A DNA stretch of 64,000 nt from Neopestalotiopsis rosae (taxonomy: Eukaryota > Ascomycota > Sordariomycetes > Amphisphaeriales > Sporocadaceae): assembly GCA_023078685.1 (NCBI GenBank), contig JALGAS010000005.1, positions 744,001 to 808,000 on the forward strand. Direction: 5' to 3'. The notes under the pieces were generated by a model, which ran no database searches, had not been told where the DNA came from, and saw only the letters and a list, made by a program, of their open reading frames with translations. Position numbers and translations under genes: made by a program. Below are positions 34,087-43,304 of this stretch, one piece after another. The first letter of the stretch is position 1, and each line of letters starts with the position of its first letter.

Positions 34087-34819
34087 TCACTGCCCATGTC
34101 GCTCCCTCGTCCTGCGGATATATGCTTTTGCATCCATGACTGTAGCCCTATTAGTCTCATTTCCAAAGCCAAGTGATGTGATACTCACGTTGAGATTGCA
34201 TTTTCCATTCCAAATCTGCTCGGTCATACTGTTCACGTGGTGCATCCCTTCTGGTACCCGGACAACACGGGCAGAAGTCGGTCTCACTGTCATGCGGAAG
34301 CTCCAGTTCTGGCGTAGGTAGTCGCGGCAGTTCTGGCGCTCTGGGAGGAATGTCTGGTCTGATAGCCTTGGAAGCGGGAGCAGAGTAGTTGGATCGTGGC
34401 GCCGTGGCTGGTGGCAGAGATGAGGATGTGGATGTCACTTTACTTGACTTGGCGGAGGACCTGCTACTGATTACCGAAACGGTCGGTCGGTAGTCTACCA
34501 TCTCAATGCATGAACGCGGACCAGATGGTGGAACAGGCCTGGATGCTCTATTTTGTCCAAATATAAACGAGTCAAAGTCAGTGGCGTTGGCTGATGCATG
34601 TGTTGTCCATGCCACTACTTCACTTGTAGAACGTCTGTCTGTGTGGGTGCGCATGTGGTTGTGCATGTGGCCATCCCTGCCTGATAATGATTCCTGTCTT
34701 CTAGGATGGCGTTCATTGGTCAAGCCTGCCTGGACTGAAAGTGAGCTACCAACGGAAACTCTGTTTGATTTACTGGAGGGGTGAAGATGCCGACGTTTTG
34801 GCTTTCTCGACTGGCTCAT
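34087..34819 (-). CDS. Uncharacterised basic, Ser-rich protein
   Basis: Exons in gene order: 34189-34819 and 34087-34139 around a 49 bp intron with ACTAAT branch, 227 residues. It starts MSQSRKPKRRHLH; an upstream ATG (34876) is possible. The protein is rich in Ser, Arg and Pro, with a conserved-looking core VVAWTTHASANATDFDSFIFG, a Pro-rich IRPDIPPRAPELPRLPTPELELP segment and a DFCPCCPGTRR motif before a short helix MDAKAYIRRTRER. No known domain. The composition suggests a disordered nuclear or regulatory protein. An alternative acceptor 8 nt earlier would give a 41 bp intron and a longer tail to 33945, but that intron is too short and lacks a usable branch distance. Confidence 0.6.
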
Positions 34820-35891
34820 GGTGTCACTTCTCAAAGGGGTAGAAAGTGAATGTGGTTGATATCCAAAGGTCCTCACATCATAGACTTGTCTTTTGGTAAG
34901 ATTGACTATGATTCATATCAGTATTGGAGATATTGTGCTCTGATGCAACATGACTAACAGTCCAGAGGCTCATTGAAGAGATAGTCAGGGGCTATCAGGG
35001 TTCTGACTGCTTGGTCCTGATATGACATGGTGGACGGTGATGAATGTGGGATCAAATGTGATGAGAGTGGTAGGTTTCGTATGACCGTTGATGAAGAGGA
35101 AGGAAAAAAGGAAATGGAGGGTGGTGCGAGGCAACAGTATTTATACGCCCACCGACTGATATATCAGCCTCCTCGTAGCCAATCAGAGCAAGCCAACTGA
35201 GGCCCCCTGCCACTACATCCCTTTTCCACCCACACTTCGTATCTCGTCCTGGATTTCATTTACCATGTGATATTCAAGTTTCTATTCCAAGATCCTATTG
35301 CTAGCCATGACCTTTCACACCAACTCACTGGGAAAATGCATGTAATAGAGAGTGAACACTTTGCATATATGATCTACTATGATCCGTCCGGCCTCATATA
35401 TGGCAGTAACACAACGGGTTTCCACGCATGAACACTGTTTTATAGGACTTGCCCAGACATTTATTTTCCATCAGATACGTACAAACAAACAACAGTCCCC
35501 CAGCTTCGTTGCCTTGGCCACAATGAAGTATAGCACGCGTAGCCGTTGAGTGTGGTCATCCAGTATCATATATCATAGGATGAGTCCTCTTTGTATCATG
35601 CACTCCTACTTCTCACATCATGGAACCGAAGAACGTAAAACTTGATGTTTAAAAGAGTCTTGCTATGGTTGAATGCCCTGCTTCGCGTGTTGACTTCAGT
35701 AAGTTGATATGTGCCAAGCCTATCTATAAAGTCCCACCGTGTAAGCAGCGACACCCACACAGTCCACACCAACATGTTTCCCCACTGGGCGGCAGGGGTT
35801 CTCTGCTCCTGTGAGCCTCATGCCTGCCTGCAATCGCTTCCATATAAATCATCTTGCAGACGACTTCCACGTCTACAGCAAATAGACCATT
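34820..35891. other. Intergenic region upstream of the uncharacterised gene
   Basis: 1.07 kb between its start and the 3' end of the MFS permease. AT-rich, no supported gene. Confidence 0.45.
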
Positions 35892-37900
35892 TCAGTACAT
35901 ATATCTAAAAGTGACAGCCTTGTCTCCCTTGGCAGCCAGTTCTGCCTGACTCAGCTGATCGCGACCATTCTGCAAATGACGAGCTCGTTTCTTATTGATC
36001 GCCGCATAGGCAAAGAGCTGAATCAACGCCGCCGCAATGCCCACCGAGATGAAGCCCAGCTCGAGGGCGTGGCCCAGGTGGTAGCGCGGCGCGTCACGCG
36101 CGCGGTAAAAGTTGGACGCCATGGCGCCGCCGAGGTTGCCCACGCCAATCTGGATGGCCATGCCCGCGCTGCGCTTGTAGCTACCCGCGAGGTTGTTGCT
36201 GAGCCAGGCAATGTTGCCGGGAAAGGACGGGTAGATGGCGCAGGCCGCGACAAAGACGCCGCCGTAGACGACTTTTGGGTTGGATGTGCCGATGCATAGA
36301 CCGAATCCCAATATCATCATGAGTAAGAAGCTTATCACAAAGGGGCTGCGCTTTCCCACGCGATCCGAGATGTAGGCAAATATAACGGCAAGTATAGCAG
36401 CCGTAATATACTACAAATGGTTAATCTCAAGTATTTGGGCACGGAAATGTTGTATAAACTTCATGTGACGTACAATAGGAACTGTCAAGAGCTGGGCAGT
36501 ACTCGAGGTATATCCAAGGTTGTTGATGATCGTCGGTAGGAAGAGGCTAATTCCATACAAGGGGCAAACGATCTGGAAATATCCATGTCAGCGCTGAAGA
36601 TATCACCAAGATTGCGGCTTGATATTCATGACTTACACCCCAATACACCCATATGTTCAACCAAATTTGCCAATCACGAAACGCCTGCCAAACATACTTC
36701 CACTTGAACTCATCAACCTCAGCCACAGATCTCTCGCCTTTTTGGGTCGCCGTCTTGTCCTGCCCGTATTTGAGGCGAAATACGACGAACGCGCGTTCTT
36801 CCTCGGTCAAGAACTTGGCCGTCTCGGGGAAATCGTGCAGGCAGAAGAAGGCCAGGACAGCAATAATGACGGTGGCGATGCCTTCCAGTATGAAGATCCA
36901 TCGCCAACCCTCGAGCCCGCCGACTCCATTCATGTGTGAGATTCCATAGGCCAAAAGTCCACTGAATGCGCCAGCTATCGAAGCTGCGGAAAAGAACATG
37001 GCCTGTCTCAGCTGGATCTCGTGACGGCAATACCACATGGTCAGCTGTATCCAAGTTAGCAGACGCACATAATCACTCATAGCATCCAAGTTTGAGTTCC
37101 TTCACGCTGTCGCAAAAGTCAGCACCGTTGCCGTCAGAATTATCGTCGCTTGCAAATCATACCACATAATACTATAGCCCATGTCAGCTTTTATCAAGAG
37201 CAACGTCTCGATTGAATATTCACGTACAGCACATCCGGGAAACAGTCCGGCCTCGGCAACCCCTAGGAAGAACCTCGCAGCAAGAAGGCCACTGTAGCTT
37301 TGCACGATGCCCATGAGGGTCATCACTGTCCCCCATGCTACCATGATTAGTGGCAACCATCGACTGGGACGAAGCTTTTTGAGCAGCAAATTGCTAGGAA
37401 CTTCGAAGGCGGCGTAGCTGAAGAAGAAGACAGTGAGGCACCAGTTGTACTGATCAGAAGTCATGCCCAAGTCTTCTTGTAGTCCCTCGATCTTGGCATT
37501 TCCAATATTTCCACCTGGCGCACGGGTGAGCAAGTCGTCGAATCTTGCGAAGTTCCATGGCGAATGCCGGTACTTACGATCCAAGAATGATAAAAGGTAA
37601 AGCAAAGCCAGCATTGGGATCAACCGCATGTCCATCTATGCGCACTCGGTCAGCCTAGTGATCTTTCCCCCGTTGTTTCGAACAAAAGTAGCCATTTACT
37701 TTGCGAAGAATTTTCTTCTCGTCCAGATGCGCAAAACTCTCCATCGTCACGCCAGGGGCATCGGCCATGGCGTCGATCCGACCAATCTCATCCCGCTCGG
37801 AAAGCCTTCCATGCTCGTGGCCATGGCTATGCCGGTGGGCCCCATCGCCATCGGAGACGCGATCAATCTCGCTTGCTTCTGCCTTTTCAACGGCAGCCAT
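35892..37900 (-). CDS. MFS permease, anion:cation symporter (Dal5/Tna1-like) family
   Basis: Exons in gene order: 37700-37900, 37578-37635, 37228-37514, a micro-exon 37166-37171 (or 37163-37171), 36637-37044, 36474-36572 and 35892-36410; 525 residues with the 6 nt version. The N-terminus is soluble with a His-rich stretch (HRHSHGHEHG). MRLIPMLALLYLLSFLDR and GNIGNAKIEGL are the ACS-family opening, then RFFLGVAEAGLFPG, YY-LTMWYCRHEIQLRQA and WRWIFILEG. The family carries carboxylates such as nicotinate, allantoate, pantothenate or sugar acids with protons. The micro-exon encodes the conserved Tyr-Tyr of the helix following FPG. It is divergent from the sugar-porter gene. Confidence 0.87.
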
Positions 37901-39243
37901 GGTGAAGACTGTGAAATCTTTTCAAGAGAACAAGTTTCAAGTCAAAAAAGGCAAACAAAAACAGTCTTGAAGGTGAAAAGTATGCTTAAAAAAAGTGATT
38001 ATTATTCAGAAGTTATCGGTTCGAAAACTAAAATCCTAGTGGTGAACACAACATGACTAGGCCAAGGCGACTTAGTCGAAAATCAAAAAGGCTCGGCAAA
38101 CGAGACCGGGTATCCAAGCCATAAGGAGGACCAAGAAAACGCGGGGAACTTCGTGTGTGTGTTGTGTGTGGTGTTGCTTGCTACTGTATTCTCCAGGCTG
38201 CTATGGCTGGCTGGCTCCACACGTAGTGGCTCTTTTCGTTTTCTGGCTAGCAGGCATGTTGCATTCCGGGGAAGAATAGCGGCGATTATTCGTCATGGAT
38301 GAGGGCCGTGATCAGTCTTCGTCTTGTATATGGAAGAGCTTGCTGCTGAGGATGGATATTTCGGTATGTGCATTGTTGACAGGGCGGAGACTTGCGCAAA
38401 AGAAAAGGGAAGCAAGCCTGGATTGAATTGAAATCTTCATTTCGAGAAACCTAACGACGTTGGACAACCGCATGCCAGTATCACGCAGTAGCACGGGAAT
38501 ATCGTTGCCATTACCGGAACAATCTTCCTACCTCTTTTCTGACACATTTTCGCCTAAATTGCCTACCTGAGTACAATAAGCAAGGCCTGCAAATGCCTTT
38601 GGAGCAGTTGATCCATATCTGCAGACATTTGCCCGCAATTAGTTCTTCTCATCATCCGTCGGTGCTGACCGAAGAGGCAATCCGAAGCACTCATCACACC
38701 ACCCCTCACTGGCCCGCCTCGAACTGTTGGTGTCAATGAGCCCCTCCGCTTTGCAACTCCGCACCTGTTTCCCCAGCTTATCCAGTCCAAGTGTGTGGGG
38801 GTGGACCCCCGGAACTGGGGTTCCAGCGGCGGCCAGCGGGCTAACCCAGCTATAGTGAACCCCACCATGGGAATAGCAAAATGACGGCATGGTCCTCTGC
38901 ATACACGGGTGTACTGTACTACCAGGCGTCCGTGTGAGCCTCTGCAAGTGTATGTAGGAAAACACTACCAAACCTAGAGTGCGCGAATGGATGAGAATTA
39001 TTCGCCTTTTTCGGTCCTCTTTTAGTGCTACCCGAGCGAGTGTCTCCAATGTCAGGTCTCACTCGGCCACACGGATCATCATGCCAGGTCAAACATTGGG
39101 GGGTCGAGCTGACGACGAGCATTGTGGAAGTATAACTATTCACGAACCACCACTCATGAAAACAAGCAAAGTGAACATGATATTCTCGTATTGAGCATTT
39201 CCTCCATTGGATTTCAGTAGTTAATCGCCAGTCTTCTTTCACC
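37901..39243. promoter_or_regulatory. Divergent promoter region between the two MFS permeases
   Basis: 1.34 kb. It contains three hexamers fitting the CreA consensus SYGGRG within 50 bp: CCCCAG (reverse, 38771-38776), GTGGGG (38795-38800) and CTGGGG (38815-38820), plus GCGGGG near 38140. The palindrome GGAAC-TGGG-GTTCC (38811-38824) overlaps the third. Carbon-catabolite control of the sugar porter is a reasonable inference. No gene seen. Confidence 0.4.
38771..38824. promoter_or_regulatory. Cluster of CreA-like sites with overlapping palindrome
   Basis: Three SYGGRG-type hexamers and a 5+4+5 bp palindrome, about 420 bp upstream of the sugar-porter start. CreA often acts through paired sites. 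Occupancy is inferred only. Confidence 0.35.
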
Positions 39244-41340
39244 ATGGCCATCCACATACCCCATTACAACATATTCGGCAGGGACCGGAGTCTGCGCATC
39301 GCCATCACCATTGCGTGCCAGTGCGCCTTTGTCCTGTTTGGCTACGACCAGGGCGTCTTTAGCGGCATTGTCGGCAACCAGGACTTCCTCGACCAGTTCG
39401 GGCACCCGAGCCCCAGTCTCGAGGGCATCATCGTGTCCATCTACAACCTCGGCGCCTTCTCGGGCTGCATCCTGACCTTTGCCGTCTGTGACCGGACGGG
39501 CCGCCGGATGGCCATGTGGATTGCCATGCTGTTCATCATTGTCGGAGCTATACTGCAGGCGTCAGCTTTTACTGTTCCGCACTTGATGATTGCTCGGTAC
39601 ATTACGGGTATAGGAACTGGTAGGTTATTGCTGCAACTGATTCTTCTGTGTACAATCACTGACTTCTCTCAGGTATCGAGACTTCCACGGTTCCAATGTA
39701 TCAGTCAGAGCTGTGCGAAGCAGAGAGACGAGGCCGACTCGTATCGTCAGAACCTTTGTTTGTGGGGGTGGGCATCGAAATTGCCTATTGGTTCGACTAT
39801 GGCATGTCATTTGTCCCGGGTTCAATAGCGTGGCGGCTACCCATTGCTTGTCAAATGATCTTTGCATTTGTATGATCCTCATGTCGACAGCAGCCATGTG
39901 CCCGGCTTTGCTAACATATAGAGCTAGCTGGTCATATTCTTGGTCTTTGGCTTGCCCGAGTCCCCCCGATGGCTGTTCAAAAATGGATACAACAAGGAGG
40001 CACTTCAGGTTCTTTGCGATGTCTATGGTAGAGAACCCGACCATCCCAAGATTATCAAGGAGCAAAAGGAGGTCTTGGACGCCATCAAGGCAGAGGACGA
40101 GCGCGGCCAATACAAGTGGTCGCAGATCCTCAAACGTGATGAAGTCCAGACGGGTAGAAGGGTGCTTTTGGCATGGGGAATGCAGCTCATGAACCAGCTC
40201 GGTGGAATTAATCTCATTGTGTAAGTTTTGAATGCCATTTCTATTCTCTTAGGGGACTCTTGGGCTGTGGATGCACAGGGAGCCATGATGCCATCTGGAG
40301 ACTTTACTGACTTGTATGAAAGCTATTATATCACCTCTGTCCTGCAATACAACGTCGGTCTGGATCGCAACCTAGCCTTGATCCTCGCTGGTGTCATCAA
40401 TGCCATGTTCTTCATTGGCTCCCTCTTCCCGACCTTCTTCCTCGATAAGTACGGACGACGTAAGCCGATGATGTGGGGATCCTTTGGCTTGGGTATCTCA
40501 ATGTAAGTGCTCCAGATCTGTGATTCTAATATTTATACCATTTCTGGAAGAGTCTTCTTGAGGACCTGTGGCCCCGCATATTGTCTTCAAATATCCTCAT
40601 CTGTCAAGCACTTGGTGAAAGTTCTGTACGATCAAGAGAAGAGTAACAACTTTGAAGCTAACAGTTACACTCGATAGGATGATGGTTGCAATTCTGCTCA
40701 GCTTTCAGCCGAGAGGCGGTGACATTGCCCATGCCACGGCATCTGCGAGTATCACTTTTTTCTTTACCGTATGTTGACCTCGCCAAAGATTGCCTTGACG
40801 TGACAGCTGACAATGATACAGTACATGCTCATATTTGGAGCTACCGCCAACTGTATTCCATGGTAGGTTGTTCCAGATGAATTATATCGTTGCTGGCAGC
40901 GAAAGACGAGACTGACTAACTCGCGCAGGGTTTACGTGCCCGAAATTCTACCACTCCACGCCAGAGCCAAAGGCACGGCCATTGGAATCTCCTCCAACTG
41001 GATATGGAACTTCTTTGTCGTCATGATCACACCCACTTTGATTGCTAATTTAGCCTGGAAGGGCTATCTTATTTTCATGGCCCTCAATTTTGCCTTTATC
41101 CCCTTGATCTACTTTTGCTATCCAGAGACGTCCAATCTCACCCTGGAGGAGATTGATTGGCTGTTCCTGGAGCCGCACGCAGTCAAGAGAAGCAAGGAGG
41201 TGTCCAAGCACGGATGGGGAGAACGAGATGGTTGGGAGAGGCGGAGGAGCTCGCAGGCTAACATTGTACCCACCGAGTCCAAGCCTGACGCATCGCAACT
41301 GGAGAACAGCAATTCGGAAAAGGTTGAGAATGGTTCTTGA
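39244..41340 (+). CDS. MFS sugar transporter (sugar-porter family)
   Basis: Exons 39244-39619, 39673-39869, 39928-40220, 40323-40502, 40678-40768, 40822-40862 and 40929-41340, all in phase, 529 residues. Sugar-porter signatures: FGYDQGVFSG in helix 1, DRTGRR after helix 2, STVPMYQSE, LPESPRWL after helix 6, QLGGINLIVYY in helix 7 (needed for substrate binding), DKYGRRKPM, and PETSNLTLEEID at the end. Twelve helices expected; the C-terminal tail is hydrophilic and Ser/Glu-rich. The YQSE block suggests proximity to STL1/hexose-type porters, but the sugar cannot be read. Intron 4 is 175 bp; the others are 53-102 bp. Confidence 0.92.
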
Positions 41341-42187
41341 GGGTGTAGAATGGTTGGCTCCGGAGCAGAATCCTACTATCACGACCGAATGCATCTAGCA
41401 GCTTCAGGCTATCCGCGCAAAGTCAAACAAGTCACATGACGAAGATTTGTCGCTTTCACCATTACTACTGGTTAGGCGTGTAATCCAAAGGTTCTTCGTG
41501 ATGACCATATTGAACGAAGTGCATATCCAGTCGTATAGCCAATACTCAATAGTATCATGCAAGGGAAACCTCCTATCCGCAGCCTTCTTCCGACGCTGCG
41601 CATCCATTGTGACAACTCAGTTGAACAGCATAACCTTTGCCATTCCTTGAGTTTTGTGTTTCCGGAAGCCGCCTCTCGATCCGTTCCTTTGACTGTCAAT
41701 GCAGACCGACTAGTGGACGAACCAGAGCAAACTCTCATTACAGGACTGGGCTAGTAATCTTGTCATGACTAGTCCAAACGACCTTCGCTAGTGTCGCATC
41801 GTGCGCAAACAACTCGTGCTTCGTTTTGCAACAGCGCCGTCAATATTTCCAGCAAGGGGAGATTCAGGGTCTCTGAGGGGGAAAAGTAGATGAGCAGTCA
41901 AGACTCCACGGGTGATCCGTCGCACAAAAGGGCCTCATTCGACGAGTAGCAAACATCGTGACGGATAAGATCGTTGGAGAAAATGGAAGCCGCTCGCCTT
42001 GTATAAGTAAGGACATTGCTCCTTCGAGGGTTTGGAGTGATGAACAACTTCTTTCTCATCATCATTATCTCTCTTCCAACATTGCTCAGTCCTGGCGACT
42101 TGATAACATTCTCAAATTCTCGAAAACATCTCGACATTCTAAACCAACAGTTTCAGGCAAAATAAACTCGCAACATCTTTCGTCACG
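41341..42187. promoter_or_regulatory. Sugar-porter 3' flank and promoter of the small secreted protein
   Basis: 847 bp. A TATAAG-type TATA box at about 42003 lies some 185 bp upstream of the next start and is followed by a C/T-rich leader. No gene seen. Confidence 0.4.
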
Positions 42188-42436
42188 ATGCTCTTCACCC
42201 ATCAGACCCTCGTCCTCCTAGCATCATCAGTAATGACAGCCACGGCCCTGCCCTCGCCCTCACCCCAAGGAGGCTTCATCGGCGTGACAAAGTGCCTCGG
42301 CCACGTCGGCAGCTACGCCTGCTACAATGACAGCACCATTGTCCTCTGCACCAGCGACGACCAGGGCACGCCCGTGTCCTACTGCGGGACCGGGCAGAAG
42401 TGTACCAAGGTCCAGGGCCTGCCGTACTGCATCTGA
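42188..42436 (+). CDS. Small cysteine-rich secreted protein
   Basis: 82 residues, single exon. A clear signal peptide (about 1-20, ending TATA) is followed by a Pro/Ser spacer and a core with six cysteines at 36, 45, 54, 66, 72 and 81, evenly spread and ending KVQGLPYCI. Size, six cysteines and secretion fit the class of small fungal effectors or antimicrobial-like proteins, but the pattern is not one I can assign to a named family (not the CC doublet of hydrophobins). It has its own TATA box and leader. A strong inducible promoter would fit but is unproven. Confidence 0.8.
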   Translation: MLFTHQTLVLLASSVMTATALPSPSPQGGFIGVTKCLGHVGSYACYNDSTIVLCTSDDQGTPVSYCGTGQKCTKVQGLPYCI

Positions 42437-42595
42437 AGGAGGAATTTTTGAAAGGCAAACGTCTTGATTCTTTTTTTACGTTGTCAAGATTCATCTTTCT
42501 TTTGTCGCTTGCAACCGCAAAGCCCAGGAAGGAGCCTCAAAAGACTCGAAGAAGAGCTGAAAGAGTTGCCAGATGTCTTGTCATCTGGTACTTGA

Positions 42596-42731
42596 GAGAT
42601 TCGATTGTCCCGAACTTCCCTTACAAATCATTCTCATTCGATCCGGGAAAATGTGGATTTTCACGGAGCGGCCACGACAACTCGAGAGCTTACCCGCTCA
42701 CTCAATGAAAACTTTTGTGATCAGTGGTTGA
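42596..42731 (-). repeat. tRNA-like Pol III element, copy Y
   Basis: Homologous to 21575-21731 in the same orientation, with ordered shared blocks over about 135 bp. The A-box position reads TGAGTGAGCGGG (42693-42704) and the B-box position CAATCGAATC (42597-42606), so this copy is more decayed. A perfect hairpin CCAGATG/CATCTGG (42569-42588) lies just beyond its 3' end. Confidence 0.5.
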
Positions 42732-42768
42732 CACGACATCTCTCGTTTGGGACCACCGAGAGCCGCCC

Positions 42769-42796
42769 AAAAAAAAAAAAAAAAAAAAAAAAAAAA
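42769..42796. repeat. A28 homopolymer
   Basis: 28 uninterrupted A, 37 bp beyond the 5' end of repeat Y. Its orientation is wrong for a tail of that element, so it may belong to a separate event or be slippage. Confidence 0.5.
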
Positions 42797-43304
42797 GGTC
42801 CTTCATTACGCATTTTTCCAACTGATGCATCGTTGGCTTTTTTCCATTCATTCACCTTGTTGCTTGACACACACCATTCAGATTCCCCTCTAAGAGAGGG
42901 TTAACAAAACATTATGCAAAGGAAAGCTCGAGATTTGGGTGGTTCAAAGACAACCCGCACGTATTTTTGGTACACCCAACGCTTTTCTATCAGTCACTAC
43001 CTCATGTTCTCTTTTACTTTCAGATGTTTTTCATGAAGCCTGGGATGGAAGAGCGAGACTTTTCTTTACTCATGCTGGGCGCCAGAATGGACGCAAGCTG
43101 CAAATGCACAGCTTCCAAGTCCCGCCCTTGACACGGCTTGACGATATTTATGATTTCTATATAATGAAATACTTTGGTGCTCCGACCTTGAGTTATAAAA
43201 TACATTACTTTACAGTCCTCCCAATGGTATAGCAGCAATATCTACCCAAAAGTAATACATGTGGTTCGAATTTCAATTGCACAGTCTCGCAACAAAGATG
43301 ACTC

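Larger units (their letters stand above)
42437..43304. other. Intergenic region small secreted protein / glucosyltransferase-like gene
   Basis: 868 bp between converging genes. Contains a 7 bp perfect hairpin (42569-42588), tRNA-like repeat copy Y (42596-42731) and an A28 run (42769-42796). No protein gene seen. Confidence 0.5.
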
